64,000 nucleotides of DNA from Nonlabens antarcticus (GCF_015356755.1 NZ_JADFCO010000059.1:43719-107718); one strand, 5' to 3'; shown: positions 8,977-18,974, counted from the first letter of the stretch. Notes: generated from the letters alone by a model not told the origin. A program made the numbers and translations.

Positions 8977-10118
8977 GCTATTTTGTGATCCTATTCAGTT
9001 TTGGGTATGTCATAACCTTATTGTGCCTAGCCATGCCAGCATTGCGATACAGACCATTAATGATTACTCGTAAAACATCGCCTTTGAATCAACAAGCGTT
9101 TTCAATTATTGTCGTTTACCGTAATGAAATCAATAATTTACCTAGCCTGCTAGCTTCCTTAAAAGCGCAGTTCTATGATTGGGATTTCATAGAATTAATT
9201 TTTGTGAATGATGCTTCTACTGACGGAAGCCCAGCAATCATCGAACAATTTTCTGCATATAATCCCTCGATTGACATCAAGCTTTTAGATAGAATTCCAA
9301 ACAGTAACAGTGCTAAAAAAGACGGAATCACGCAAGCTGTCGACATCTCCAAATACGACCATATTCTTCTAACAGATGCAGATTGCATACTCCCTACAAA
9401 ATGGATAAGTGCTTTCAATAATCATTATAAAAACTATGCAGACGCTCTTCTTGTCGCTGCACCCGTTAATCTCTACGGACACGGCTTCATTGCAGCACTA
9501 CAACAATTAGAAATGATGGCGCTGCAAACAATTACTGCTGGAGCTTTTGCTTTACGTCAGCCCTTTATGTGCAATGGAGCTAATCTATCGTTTAGAAAAG
9601 ATGCTTTTATCGAGGTCAACGGGTATTTAGGGAACGATCATCTTTCTAGCGGCGATGATATTTTCCTTCTAGAAAAACTTGCCGCTGAAGATGTTTTGCA
9701 ATGCCAATATTTGAAAAATGCTGATGCCATGGTACAATCAGCCTCAAAAACCGGATGGAAAGAATTGATACAGCAACGAGCGCGCTGGGCGCGAAAAGGA
9801 AAAGAAACAAAAAGCTTGCTTAATAAACTTGTTGCTTTTCAAGTGGGAGCGATGAGCTTGATATTTATACTTAGCCCACTCTTCTGGTGGTTAGAGCTAG
9901 TTTCTTTTAAATTATTGATTAGTATCTATCTACTTAAATTTTTTACCGATTTTGTGGTACTGGTGATTGGAAATCAATTTTTAGAAATGAAAAAATGGAG
10001 CGGTTATTTCTTTCCTAACTTTTTTGTTTACCCGTTTATTGTTGTTGCTATAGGTTTAAAAGGCTTGCAAAAACTAGACTGGCATGACCGTATTATTGAT
10101 CGGAATGAGCATTTATAG
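8973..10118 (+). CDS. Membrane-bound family 2 glycosyltransferase
   Basis: A 381-residue GT2 enzyme. An N-terminal membrane segment is followed by the GT-A domain: SIIVVYRNE, IFVNDASTDGS (about residue 73), LLTDADCILP (the DxD-like site, about 130), SSGDDIFLLEKL (about 227) and QQRARWARKGK (the Q(x)2RW motif of processive synthases, about 270). Two to three C-terminal membrane helices follow. It probably extends or transfers sugars to a lipid-anchored or surface polymer at the cytoplasmic face. It is translationally coupled to the upstream membrane protein. Its 3' end overlaps the convergent lipoprotein gene by 26 bases. Confidence 0.85.
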   Translation: MSYFVILFSFGYVITLLCLAMPALRYRPLMITRKTSPLNQQAFSIIVVYRNEINNLPSLLASLKAQFYDWDFIELIFVNDASTDGSPAIIEQFSAYNPSIDIKLLDRIPNSNSAKKDGITQAVDISKYDHILLTDADCILPTKWISAFNNHYKNYADALLVAAPVNLYGHGFIAALQQLEMMALQTITAGAFALRQPFMCNGANLSFRKDAFIEVNGYLGNDHLSSGDDIFLLEKLAAEDVLQCQYLKNADAMVQSASKTGWKELIQQRARWARKGKETKSLLNKLVAFQVGAMSLIFILSPLFWWLELVSFKLLISIYLLKFFTDFVVLVIGNQFLEMKKWSGYFFPNFFVYPFIVVAIGLKGLQKLDWHDRIIDRNEHL

Positions 10119-10602
10119 GTTGTACAACTACTGGGACTAAGTAAGAAGATGCCACGGGAACACCTTGTTTTAAAGCACTATCAATTTTAGGCAAATCCAC
10201 TAGTTTACTATTTAAGGTAGAATCCATAAACGTGCGGTCTAGGTGATTTGCACAATAAGCAATGCTATCGTAGCGTATTTGACCTTTATCAGTCACAGTA
10301 AATACTGCCACGAGGCTGTCTTTTTGCTTAATCTCCATATTTAAGGTATCAGTTGACAGCCTTGTTTGAATCAGCTCATGCATTCTCGCATAAAAACAAT
10401 CTGATGTTGTTTCCAGTTCATCGCAGTCTACAAATTGTGGAAAAACATCAACGCTTTTTGTATCTAGATTTTTGAATCGATCCATTGCTTGTGTCGTCGC
10501 CTCATCATTCTTCTGCGTCTCTGTTTTACAGGAATTGAGAAGTAGTAAACTTATGATAGCTAGAAATAATCGCACAATAGATATGTTCTGGAAGATTCTC
10601 AT
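10093..10602 (-). CDS. Hypothetical lipoprotein
   Basis: A 169-residue protein with a hydrophobic N-terminus and lipobox LLNSC at about residue 25, so probably membrane-anchored on the periplasmic side. The C-terminal part (AVFTVTDKGQIRYDSI) vaguely resembles the TonB C-terminal fold, but the similarity is not firm. It starts on the stop codon of the TPR gene (TAATG), so it is coupled to it. Confidence 0.55.
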   Translation of the reverse strand: MRIFQNISIVRLFLAIISLLLLNSCKTETQKNDEATTQAMDRFKNLDTKSVDVFPQFVDCDELETTSDCFYARMHELIQTRLSTDTLNMEIKQKDSLVAVFTVTDKGQIRYDSIAYCANHLDRTFMDSTLNSKLVDLPKIDSALKQGVPVASSYLVPVVVQPINAHSDQ

Positions 10603-11753
10603 TAATTACTCTCGCTCATAAATAATTCTTTTTTCAAATCACTGATTCTGAAAGTGACCAGCTCTCCATAACTGCTTGATTCTCCAAATTTATTCAAATA
10701 ACGCTCATAATAACCTATGATGGCTTTCTTATCCTTAAAGTATCTATCCGCAGCCACAGCAAACTGATAAGCGATGACCGCATCTTCAGCATTTTCTTCA
10801 TAAGCAAGCTTCATGGCATCAAAGGTGCCCTTATAATCTTCCTGCGCTGCCTTAATGGATGCCAGTTGCAAATATTCTTGATCAATTGCAGGCCGCCTGA
10901 ATAAAATACAATATTCAATGGCATCTAGAGCTTTATCATATTCCTTGAGCCTCAAATGTGCTCTAGATTTCATAAAGTATATATCTGCGTCCCTTTCTTG
11001 ATACTGTTTTAAAAAGATGTCAAAATTTTCAATCGCTTTTTGCCATTGAGCGTCTTCAAAATAGGCCAGTCCCAGTGTCTTGCGGTTAAACTCCGTATCA
11101 TTATTGATCTCAAATAAGTGTTCAAGATGTTCAATCGCTTTAGAATAAATTTTTGCACTGTAAAAAGCCTGGGCGATCAAACTATTGAACTTAATATCAT
11201 CTGGGTTTTCATTTAGTACTTCTTGGGAATATTTTATAGCTGGAAAGGTCTTTCGCTTTTTAATTAACAATGCCACCAGTTCCATCCGGGCGCTGCGATA
11301 ATCAGGATTTAGTTTTAGAACATTACCGTAAATCTCCATCGCTTTCTCGTCAGATTTTAAAAGTTCCAAAATTTGACCTTTATAAAATTGATAGGTCGCA
11401 TTTTCTGGAAACTCTTCTACCAATTGATTGAAAAGAGAGAAGGAATTTATAGGATCGTTAGTGCTCAAATGCAGTCGCGCAAGATCAAATCGAGGTTTCA
11501 CAGCAGTAGAATCTTCTTTCAAACCTATCTGGTAGGCAGTCATCGCTTTTGTGGTATTACCGGTGACTGTATAGGCTTTGGCCAACTTGAACTGTAGATT
11601 AGGAGTCAGCTCTGATGCTTTGTAAGCAACAATTGCGTTACTATAATCTCCTATTTCCATAAGACTGTCTCCCACTCTTTCCTGTGCAGAAACGGAAACT
11701 ATCGCTACTAAAAAAAAGCTAATGACCATTAGATTGTTAAACATGTATCGCAT
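10602..11753 (-). CDS. Exported TPR-repeat protein
   Basis: A 383-residue protein with a signal peptide (cleavage after SVSA) and about nine tetratricopeptide-type repeats, recognisable as A..Y......P......A segments (for example ALDAIEYCILFRRPAI and AMTAYQIGLKEDSTAV). TPR arrays are protein-interaction scaffolds; the partner is unknown, but the coupled lipoprotein gene downstream suggests a periplasmic or outer-membrane complex. It is divergent from the collagen-like lipoprotein gene, with 45 bases between the start codons. Confidence 0.8.
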   Translation of the reverse strand: MRYMFNNLMVISFFLVAIVSVSAQERVGDSLMEIGDYSNAIVAYKASELTPNLQFKLAKAYTVTGNTTKAMTAYQIGLKEDSTAVKPRFDLARLHLSTNDPINSFSLFNQLVEEFPENATYQFYKGQILELLKSDEKAMEIYGNVLKLNPDYRSARMELVALLIKKRKTFPAIKYSQEVLNENPDDIKFNSLIAQAFYSAKIYSKAIEHLEHLFEINNDTEFNRKTLGLAYFEDAQWQKAIENFDIFLKQYQERDADIYFMKSRAHLRLKEYDKALDAIEYCILFRRPAIDQEYLQLASIKAAQEDYKGTFDAMKLAYEENAEDAVIAYQFAVAADRYFKDKKAIIGYYERYLNKFGESSSYGELVTFRISDLKKELFMSESN

Positions 11754-11798
11754 TTTTAGGCATAATTATTGAAAACTAAACTAACTAAATTAATCATT

Positions 11799-12341
11799 AT
11801 GAAAAAGATACTACTACTTCTCGTGATAGCCGCAGGATTTACCGCTTGTGAAGGCGATCAAGGACCACCAGGAATACCTGGTGCAGATGGTGCTAATGGT
11901 GCAAACGACCGCGCTCAATCGTTCAATACAACCATTAACTTTAGTGCACCCGATTATTCACAACTAGTGCGTTATCCAGAAAGTATCGACGTTTTTCCTG
12001 GAGATATGACATTAGTTTACATAAGATTTGAACAAGTTCCTGGAAACAATGGCGGCCAGGTTGATGTTTATAGATTATTACCACAAACTTTGTACACAGA
12101 TTTTGGTGAATTTCAATATAATTATGACTTCACAAACGGAGATGCCACCATCTTTTTAACGGGTCCTGATTCTACAGATTTTAACAATCTAACTACAGCA
12201 GATTTAGACAATCAGCAGTTTAGAATTGTTATATTACCCGTAGAACTTGTTAGTAGCTCTACAGTTGATGTTACAGATTACCAAGCTGTTATGGAACTGG
12301 CGGATTTAAGTGCAGCTGATGTTATAGAGATCCAAAACTAA
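11799..12341 (+). CDS. Lipoprotein with short collagen-like stretch
   Basis: A protein of 180 residues when started at MKKILLLL (11799); the frame runs back to 11769, but ten extra residues before the signal peptide are unlikely. The lipobox is FTAC at about residue 17. Directly after it is a Gly-X-Y stretch, QGPPGIPGADGANGAN, a short collagen-like spacer common in Bacteroidota surface lipoproteins. The rest is a beta-rich domain of unknown function. It is probably exposed at the cell surface and ends at the terminator at 12363. Confidence 0.7.
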   Translation: MKKILLLLVIAAGFTACEGDQGPPGIPGADGANGANDRAQSFNTTINFSAPDYSQLVRYPESIDVFPGDMTLVYIRFEQVPGNNGGQVDVYRLLPQTLYTDFGEFQYNYDFTNGDATIFLTGPDSTDFNNLTTADLDNQQFRIVILPVELVSSSTVDVTDYQAVMELADLSAADVIEIQN

Positions 12342-12357
12342 AATCTCAAATTTTTAC

Positions 12358-13197
12358 CTAAGAAAGCGGCTCAACAGAGTCGCTTTTTTTATGCGTCATG
12401 TTTTCTTCCAGCCAGGTCGCAACACCGTCTTTCTTATGATGTCCTGCTGTGTAACGAGCGGCACTGCGCACCTGTTCCTTACCATTCTCAACCGCAACAC
12501 CGTACCCTACTCCAGCAAGCATTTCGATATCGTTATAATTATCGCCAAAAGCTGCGACGCTCGACATATTAATTTCTGGGTATCGCTTTTTCAAAAGAAT
12601 TTCTAATGCTGATTTTTTTGAGATCCCTTTAGGTGATATTTCTGTATAGGAATCTTTTGACCGGTATAAATGGAGCACTGAGGCTGATAACTCTTCCGCT
12701 TTCGCGAAAGCGGAATCCATTTTATCCTTATTGCCCATAAACATGATTTTATGCGCACCGCCTTGTTCTATAGTTTTCTCAAAATAAGCCAAAGAGGTCG
12801 ACAAGGATTGCACGGTAGGCTGTGTGCGAGTATTATGAATCTCGCGGGCCGTCCATTCATCATGCTGCTCTACAAACCATTCTTGATTCCTATAAAGACT
12901 CACGTGCAAACTGTTTTCAACGCCTATTTTAACCATTTGATGGATCAATGCCAGGTCGATGCTTTCTGTGTGTAGCACCTCATTATTGTGTAAAACAAGT
13001 GCACCGTTGTAGCAAATAAGCGGTGAATTCTGAATATTTAATGCGTCTTGCAGATAATACATCGCTTGCGGCATGCGTGCAGATATCAATATTTTAGGAA
13101 TGTTGAGGTTATTAAAAACCCGGGCAGTATTGCTAGAGATAAATCGATTGTCATCGAGCAATGTTCCATCAATGTCTGTAGCTATAAGTTGTATCAT
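12358..13197 (-). CDS. Cof-type HAD-IIB phosphatase
   Basis: A 279-residue HAD-superfamily hydrolase with motif I DIDGTLLDD (nucleophile Asp near residue 8), ILISARMP as motif II, GISKKSALEILL with the motif III Lys near 200, and FGDNYNDIEML as motif IV at about 227. The HAD-IIB cap type marks it as a sugar-phosphate or nucleotide (for example FMN/PLP) phosphatase of broad specificity. The gene converges with the collagen-like lipoprotein gene, and its last codons form the shared terminator hairpin. The 22-bp palindrome at 12694 encodes SAFAKAE. Confidence 0.88.
   Translation of the reverse strand: MIQLIATDIDGTLLDDNRFISSNTARVFNNLNIPKILISARMPQAMYYLQDALNIQNSPLICYNGALVLHNNEVLHTESIDLALIHQMVKIGVENSLHVSLYRNQEWFVEQHDEWTAREIHNTRTQPTVQSLSTSLAYFEKTIEQGGAHKIMFMGNKDKMDSAFAKAEELSASVLHLYRSKDSYTEISPKGISKKSALEILLKKRYPEINMSSVAAFGDNYNDIEMLAGVGYGVAVENGKEQVRSAARYTAGHHKKDGVATWLEENMTHKKSDSVEPLS
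12363..12390 (+). terminator. Rho-independent terminator of the collagen-like lipoprotein gene
   Basis: AAGCGGCT and AGTCGCTT form a stem with one G-T pair, followed by seven T at 12384-12390. It overlaps the 3' codons of the convergent HAD gene. Confidence 0.7.
12694..12715. repeat. Recurrent palindrome, longest copy (22 bp, copy 4)
   Basis: A perfect 22-bp palindrome extending the GCTTTCGCGAAAGC core by four bases on each side, inside the HAD phosphatase gene. Confidence 0.85.
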
Positions 13198-13204
13198 CCT
13201 GCTA

Positions 13205-13233
13205 AAATAAAAAAAGACGCTCTATCGAGCGCC
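13205..13233 (-). terminator. Terminator of the SusCD operon
   Basis: On the minus strand a CGCTC/GAGCG hairpin with a four-base loop is followed by a run of seven T (A-run at 13209-13215 on the plus strand). It lies 25 bases past the stop codon of the last operon gene. Confidence 0.65.
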
Positions 13234-13257
13234 TTCTTGAAAATAAATCCAAACAAA

Positions 13258-14355
13258 TTATTTAATTCCCTTAATGGCTACATAGTCTACAAAAATGGTT
13301 TCTGCATCTGCGGTTCCCCAAAGCTGCATTAACACCCTCCCATTTACAGCTCTTGCTGCAGGAATGGGAACTTGAACGGTTATCCACTGGCTTACCTGTG
13401 CCGCTGGACCTTGCTCGAATACTAGAGCATCACCTAAACCATCTGCAGTTTCCCAATACACAAAAAACCCTTCTTCATCTTCATAGGTCTGCCCCATGAA
13501 ATAAGAGATTTCCAAAACTAGATTAGTCGTTCCCGCCGGTATCATTAATTCATCAAAACGAACTTCTAATGTCCCATCAAGATCAGAACCAAGGTAACCT
13601 TGTGTTCCATTGACAAATCTGGTTTCAAAGGAATCAGGGTCAGTTTCCATATTTTCATTGCTGAATACTCCTATGGCCTCTCCTCCTAAATCCACAAGGT
13701 TTGATGCAAGTGAAGATGTATCAAACCCCATTTCTGCACCTGTACGAGTCCAGTCTACTAATGGATCCGTGGAGTTAGGAGTTGCAACTTGAGAATTTAC
13801 CTGCTCCACAGTAGGTGTCTTAGGAAATGTCCTGTCGCCTACAAAAGTGGTAACCTCTTCAAAACTAGTTTCACCAAAGGTGAATAAATCGTCTTCATTA
13901 ATTGTCAAAACAAGTGCACCAGTTTCTGGAGCATCTGGAGAACCTAAAAGAAACCCTTTAGGATCGTCAATCTCAAAATTTATGGATCTATTTCCAACAG
14001 AAAGATCATTATCTATTAAGTCGATCAATGGTACCTGCACTGTAGCTTGACCAGATGGAAATACGATTGTTCCAGATCCAGCAGGAAGCGTATAGTCTGT
14101 ACCTGCTATTGCCGGTCTTCCCGTCGCAGGTGCACTGATGGTATAATTTAGCGAGAGTTCTTTATTGATGTCTCCAGTAGATCTGGTTATCATCACCAGA
14201 ACAGGTCCACCACCGGCTTCAGAAACGCCTATGGCACTACTTTCAAAAGCTAGGTAATCAAACTCGCTAGATAAGACAACATCGTTTTCAGTATCGTCAC
14301 AGCTTGAAAATACGATGAACCCCAAGCTTAAAATTAAATATTTATACAATTTCAT
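13258..14355 (-). CDS. SusCD-associated lipoprotein with Calx-beta-like domain
   Basis: A 365-residue surface lipoprotein with lipobox FSSC near residue 19. Residues about 45-155 look like a Calx-beta domain (AGTDYTLPAGSGTIVFPSG, then the acidic end INFEIDDP and LTINEDD). The C-terminal part (about 250-365, YFMGQTYEDEEGFFVYWE) looks like a jelly-roll or carbohydrate-binding fold. It is the third gene of the SusC-SusD operon, 11 bases after SusD, the usual place of a SusE/F-like substrate-binding lipoprotein. The ligand is unknown, and no polysaccharide-degrading enzyme is adjacent. Confidence 0.75.
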   Translation of the reverse strand: MKLYKYLILSLGFIVFSSCDDTENDVVLSSEFDYLAFESSAIGVSEAGGGPVLVMITRSTGDINKELSLNYTISAPATGRPAIAGTDYTLPAGSGTIVFPSGQATVQVPLIDLIDNDLSVGNRSINFEIDDPKGFLLGSPDAPETGALVLTINEDDLFTFGETSFEEVTTFVGDRTFPKTPTVEQVNSQVATPNSTDPLVDWTRTGAEMGFDTSSLASNLVDLGGEAIGVFSNENMETDPDSFETRFVNGTQGYLGSDLDGTLEVRFDELMIPAGTTNLVLEISYFMGQTYEDEEGFFVYWETADGLGDALVFEQGPAAQVSQWITVQVPIPAARAVNGRVLMQLWGTADAETIFVDYVAIKGIK

Positions 14356-14366
14356 AATATTGATTT

Positions 14367-15773
14367 TTAATAACCTGGATTAGGTTCTATGTTAGGATTG
14401 CGATTCAATTCATCTAGCGGTATAGGCAAAATTGTAAAATTGCCTTGAGCCGTTATACTTAAAGGTGGAAGATCTTGTCTGAATTTTTGGAAATCACGTT
14501 TGGTTCTAGTCAAATCAAACAATCTAAATCCTTCAAATGCAAGCTCTTTGCGTCTCTCTAGTATTATTTTATTTATCAAAGCTTGCCCTGTTTCTGTAGA
14601 AGGTGCGGCAGATCCATCTGCTCTAGTTATAATTGCATCAAGTGCTCCCTGCGCCATCGTTTCCTGTCCAGGCTGTCTTGCATGAGCTTCTGCTTTGATA
14701 AGAAACATTTCAGATAACCTCAAAATCGGAATATTGTCGGACTGATTTTGCGTATCTGGATATTTCAAAATACTAAATTCTAATCCATTAGGAGCTCCTT
14801 GTTGCTCGTAAAGCCCATTGCGAACGTCTGTGGCTTCAAACTGGCTTAAGAAATCCGGAGTTGGAAAAGCATCATCGTAGCCGTTATAAAAATATCCAAC
14901 AGAATCAAATCCAGAGTTGTCGGTCAAGATATTTGCAACTGAAAATATTGTTTCAGAACTTTTTTCTGCGGACCATGAAGATATATAGCTGCCATTACTC
15001 ACAAGGATAGCCCCAGAAGAATTGATAACATTAGATGCTCGAGCTTCTGCCTGTGGATAATTACCCATGTTAAGATATACTCTCGCAAGTAAAGCTTCCG
15101 CAGCCCAAACGTCCGCTCTAAACACATCACTGGTAGCGTCCATTAAGGTAATGGCTTCCTGTAAATCAGAAACAATTAAGGCATAAACCGCAGCTGTTGT
15201 AGCTCTCGCTGGAGAAACAATACTGTTACCGCCCAAAGCTTCTGCATCTGGAATAGGCACTCCTAAATGACTTGCATCATTCGTAAAATTATAGGGCTGC
15301 GCGAAAAACTGTTGCATGGTAAAATAAGCTAGCGCTCTAACAAATTTCGCCTCTCCCTTATACTGATTAGCTAATGCCAACTCAGAGTCCGGGAAATCAA
15401 CATTTTCAACTTCTCTTAAAATGATAGTAGTTTGGGCTATTATTCTAGCGAGATCATTGTAAAGAGACTCTACATTACCATTATCATCCTGTACCGTGTA
15501 GTCATCAAAAAATAAATACCTTCCCGTATTGTTGAAGGCATCCAAATACAGATTATCAGACATCAAATCTGGTAGTAGCGTTGCGGTTCTATTGAATAAA
15601 TCTGAATCGCCTAATAAGCCATAACTCCCATTAACGGCTAAGTCCAAAGATTCTAGATCAGTTATTACTTCTCCTGCAGGAATGGAAGTTGACAATCTAA
15701 AGTCCAGTGTGTCGTCACATGCTGTAATAAAGAAAAGAAGGACGAATAATTTTATAAATATTTTATTTTTCAT
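14367..15773 (-). CDS. susD: SusD/RagB-family nutrient-binding outer-membrane lipoprotein
   Basis: 468 residues from MKNKIFIK; an upstream in-frame extension to 15806 would overlap SusC and precede the signal peptide, so it is rejected. The lipobox is ITAC at about residue 18. SusD features include the TPR-like helices (KFVRALAYFTMQQFFAQPY, EALLARVYLNMG), ILRLSEMFLIKAEA near residue 355 and the closing RRKELAFEGFRLFDLTR. SusD caps the SusC channel and captures oligosaccharide or peptide ligands at the cell surface. It follows SusC by 10 bases. Confidence 0.92.
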   Translation of the reverse strand: MKNKIFIKLFVLLFFITACDDTLDFRLSTSIPAGEVITDLESLDLAVNGSYGLLGDSDLFNRTATLLPDLMSDNLYLDAFNNTGRYLFFDDYTVQDDNGNVESLYNDLARIIAQTTIILREVENVDFPDSELALANQYKGEAKFVRALAYFTMQQFFAQPYNFTNDASHLGVPIPDAEALGGNSIVSPARATTAAVYALIVSDLQEAITLMDATSDVFRADVWAAEALLARVYLNMGNYPQAEARASNVINSSGAILVSNGSYISSWSAEKSSETIFSVANILTDNSGFDSVGYFYNGYDDAFPTPDFLSQFEATDVRNGLYEQQGAPNGLEFSILKYPDTQNQSDNIPILRLSEMFLIKAEAHARQPGQETMAQGALDAIITRADGSAAPSTETGQALINKIILERRKELAFEGFRLFDLTRTKRDFQKFRQDLPPLSITAQGNFTILPIPLDELNRNPNIEPNPGY

Positions 15774-15783
15774 TTTAAGCTTT

Positions 15784-18744
15784 TTATAGTGAGACATTAA
15801 TACCAAATAGAAACGTTTTTGGTATTGGAATTTCCTGATCTACCCTACCGGATAAACCTGCTTCTGGATCACGCTCTAAACGATCATCTTTACGATAAGT
15901 AGCAAGATTTGATCCTCTTAGGTAAACTCGCATTGAGCGCAATTTGACCTTGTCTAACAATGCTTCTTGAAAGTCATAGGATAATTCAATATCACGCAAC
16001 CTAAGGTACGTACCATCATAAATAAATCTACTAGAAGAGGAGCTAGACGGTGAACCGTTTCCATATACAAAAGCAGGAACATCAGTCACATCACCAGGGT
16101 TCTGCCATCTGCGATCGTAGGTGCCCCTATTTACGTTACCAGAATCAGATAACCTTCTAGACCCATCAGAGTTTGTAAACCTCGCCCAGGTGTCATAAAT
16201 AAGTCCACCATGCCTGTAATACAAATTAACTGAAAGCCCTACACCCTGATAGCTAAAGGAATTTCTTAACCCTGCCGTCCAGTCTGGAGTAGAGGATCCT
16301 ATAATAGCTTGGTCTGCCTGAGCATAATCATAGGTCGTCGCACTTCTTGTTCCATCGGTATAGAATAAAGCTCTACCGTTAGCTGGATCTACACCAGCAT
16401 AAACCGGGAGATAAAATGTATTAACGTCTTCCCCAACGGCCGTCAAACTGGTAGCTCCTAAAATGGGTATATTATCGTTACCTAATTCAGTAACTTCATT
16501 TTCGTTCTTAGTAAAATTGAGGTTTGTCGTCCATTCAAAGCCATTGTTTTGACTCACAATATTTCTAGACTTAATTGATAATTCTACACCTCTATTTAAA
16601 ATCGCTCCTATATTTCCAGGAACTGTGGTGTCTCCATTACTAGCACTTACAGGGAAGTTATCTCTTAACAAATCTTGATTGTCTTGCCTGTAGAAATTCA
16701 ATGATCCTTGAATGCGGTTTCTTATAAAAGCAAAATCAAGACCTATATCAATATTACTTTGTGTTTCCCATTTAATATCAGGGTTTCCAAAGCTAGAAAA
16801 AAACCGCCCAGGTTGCCCATTGTATTCTGTCGCAGAGAAAATTGATATAAAATTACTTTGACCAATATTTGCGTTACCTACCTGTCCAAAACTGCTTCTT
16901 AACTTCAAATCATCTATCCAGTCTACATCAGACATAAAATCTTCCTTAGCCAGATTCCAACCTAAACCAACAGAATAAAAAGTTCCAAAGCGGTTGTTTG
17001 GACCAAAAACATTGGCTCCATCCCGTCTTATTGAGAAACTAGCAAGATATTTACTGTCGTAGGCATATTCTGCATTTGCAAATACAGAGTTAAAACCAGC
17101 AATACCTTTACTCGTAGAAGCATCAGATGGTACTGCTGCGTTTGCTAGATCTTCAAATCCATTTAGGATATTTTCTGCAGAAAGCGAGCTAAACTTATTT
17201 CTAGTTCTAATAACTTCATAACCAGCAAACGCGTCCAATTCATGAACATCATTCCATTTACGATTGAAAACCAGTAGATTCCTCCAGTTCCAAGTAAATA
17301 AGAAGTTACTGGTCTGTGAACCATCTCCTAGCTCTCTAGCATCACCAAAACCTTTTGGACGTCTTGTGAAATTATCGACAAAACTATAATTCAATGCAAT
17401 TTCAGATCGGACAGTTAAGAAATCAAATAGATCATACTCTGCATTAGTGCTTAGAACCGCACGATAATCAATGTTTCTTCTGATCTCTTGCTCTGCTTGT
17501 GCTATAGGATTGTGTGTATTGTTGAATCCAAAATTAAAAGTTCCATCTTCATTATACGGACTGATATCTGGTCTTATACGATAGATGGCTCGGACTGGAT
17601 TAGCAAATGCTCCTCCGTCAGGACGAACGTTCATAATGTTTTTAGCAAGAGATATTCTAGGACTCAATCTAAATCTTTCTCCTCCTTTAATGTCCATGTT
17701 CAAACGAACGTTCATACGTTCATTACTACTAGCTATGATTGTTCCTTCTGTTTTCTGATAACCACCAGATAAATAGTAGGTCGCATTATCACCACCACCA
17801 CTTAAGGATACATTGTGTTCTTGATAAGTACCTCTTTGAGTCAGTAATCCATACCAATCTGTATTAGTATTAGGATCAAACCCATTGTCTGTTAAGAATG
17901 TTAAGGCACTAGCACTATCAGGACGCAATCCTGCGTTTACAACTCCCTCTTGCAGCAATTCCTGAAGCTCTGGCGTACCCAAAGGTTTATTCTTATCTGC
18001 TGTTGATGGATCTGAATACCCAACGTTTGAACTGAAACTTACTCTCATTTCTCCGCTTCTTCCTTTTTTAGTAGTTATAACAATAACTCCATTAGCAGCT
18101 CTCGTTCCATAAATAGCTAGTCCTGCTGCATCTTTAAGAATTTGAAGAGAGGCAACATCGTTAGGATTAATTTGAGCGATTAATTGTGCGTCATCTGTCT
18201 GAAATCCATCTATAACATATAAAGGTGAGGACCCTTGGAATGTTCCAATACCTCTAATATTTATACTAGGTGTTGAACCTGGTTGTCCCGTAGAAGAAAC
18301 AACATTTAGCCCACTAGCTGCACCTTGAAGACTTTCTATCAGGGAAGCTCTAGGAGCTCCAGCAACCTCATCAACATCTACAATTTGAGTTGCGCTTGTC
18401 GAGCGTGATTTTTCGATCTGGGAATAACCTGTGATAATAATTTTATCCAGTTCATTAAGCGATTCTGAAAACGTAACATTTATTTCAGTTTTATCACCCA
18501 CTACTACCTCAGCAGATTGATATCCTACATAGGAAAACAAGAGAACATCCGTACTCGATGCTTGAAGCTGGTATTTACCGTCAAAATCGGTAGAGACTCC
18601 GTTTGAAGTATTTTTAATAGAAACAGTAGCTCCTAATACCGGTAATCCATCAGGTCCGGTGACCTGTCCATTTACTGTCCTGACCTGGGCAAAAACCGCG
18701 CTAGTAAGGAAGAAAAGAATCAATAGCAAAGTAAAGTTCTTCAT
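15784..18744 (-). CDS. susC: SusC/RagA-family TonB-linked outer-membrane transporter
   Basis: A 986-residue TonB-dependent transporter: signal peptide (MKNFTLLLILFFLTSAVFAQ), a carboxypeptidase-like regulatory domain (VTGPDGLPVLGATVSIKN, about residues 27-100), a plug domain (SLQGAASGLNV, INIRGIGTF, DAAGLAIYGTRAANGVI with the SusC-type YGTRAANGVI motif near 213) and a beta-barrel to the C-terminus. With SusD it imports a glycan or peptide using TonB energy. It is the first gene of the operon SusC-SusD-Calx-beta lipoprotein. No clear -33/-7 promoter was found in the AT-rich upstream 110 bases. Confidence 0.94.
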   Translation of the reverse strand: MKNFTLLLILFFLTSAVFAQVRTVNGQVTGPDGLPVLGATVSIKNTSNGVSTDFDGKYQLQASSTDVLLFSYVGYQSAEVVVGDKTEINVTFSESLNELDKIIITGYSQIEKSRSTSATQIVDVDEVAGAPRASLIESLQGAASGLNVVSSTGQPGSTPSINIRGIGTFQGSSPLYVIDGFQTDDAQLIAQINPNDVASLQILKDAAGLAIYGTRAANGVIVITTKKGRSGEMRVSFSSNVGYSDPSTADKNKPLGTPELQELLQEGVVNAGLRPDSASALTFLTDNGFDPNTNTDWYGLLTQRGTYQEHNVSLSGGGDNATYYLSGGYQKTEGTIIASSNERMNVRLNMDIKGGERFRLSPRISLAKNIMNVRPDGGAFANPVRAIYRIRPDISPYNEDGTFNFGFNNTHNPIAQAEQEIRRNIDYRAVLSTNAEYDLFDFLTVRSEIALNYSFVDNFTRRPKGFGDARELGDGSQTSNFLFTWNWRNLLVFNRKWNDVHELDAFAGYEVIRTRNKFSSLSAENILNGFEDLANAAVPSDASTSKGIAGFNSVFANAEYAYDSKYLASFSIRRDGANVFGPNNRFGTFYSVGLGWNLAKEDFMSDVDWIDDLKLRSSFGQVGNANIGQSNFISIFSATEYNGQPGRFFSSFGNPDIKWETQSNIDIGLDFAFIRNRIQGSLNFYRQDNQDLLRDNFPVSASNGDTTVPGNIGAILNRGVELSIKSRNIVSQNNGFEWTTNLNFTKNENEVTELGNDNIPILGATSLTAVGEDVNTFYLPVYAGVDPANGRALFYTDGTRSATTYDYAQADQAIIGSSTPDWTAGLRNSFSYQGVGLSVNLYYRHGGLIYDTWARFTNSDGSRRLSDSGNVNRGTYDRRWQNPGDVTDVPAFVYGNGSPSSSSSSRFIYDGTYLRLRDIELSYDFQEALLDKVKLRSMRVYLRGSNLATYRKDDRLERDPEAGLSGRVDQEIPIPKTFLFGINVSL

Positions 18745-18943
18745 GAGAGTTGATTTTTTATGTTAGTCAAGCAATGAAATTATAATAAATTTATCAATAA
18801 TTGATGTTTTAAGTTAAAATATACTTAATATAATAATTATTTAATGGTTGTTTGCTTAGAAATTAACTACCATACTACTCAAATTTGATTTGATCCTTAT
18901 TAAACGGTAGTTGTAAAATATTTTTAAATATTTCATTAGAAGA

Positions 18944-18974
18944 CTTGCCAGTTTTAAAATGCTAGGTATATTTG
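18944..18974 (+). promoter_or_regulatory. Bacteroidota-type promoter of tRNA-Asp
   Basis: A -33-like TTG at 18945-18947 is separated by 19 bases from the -7 element TATATTTG (18967-18974), which matches TAnnTTTG exactly. Transcription would start near 18981, about 40 bases before the tRNA. Confidence 0.7.

Noticed and set aside
12361..12975. Plus-strand ORFs opposite the HAD phosphatase
   Set aside because: The minus strand carries all HAD motifs, so the plus-strand frames are shadows.
18811..18835. TTAAG...CTTAA upstream of susC as an ArsR-type site
   Set aside because: Spacing is ten and not six bases, and the region is extremely AT-rich.
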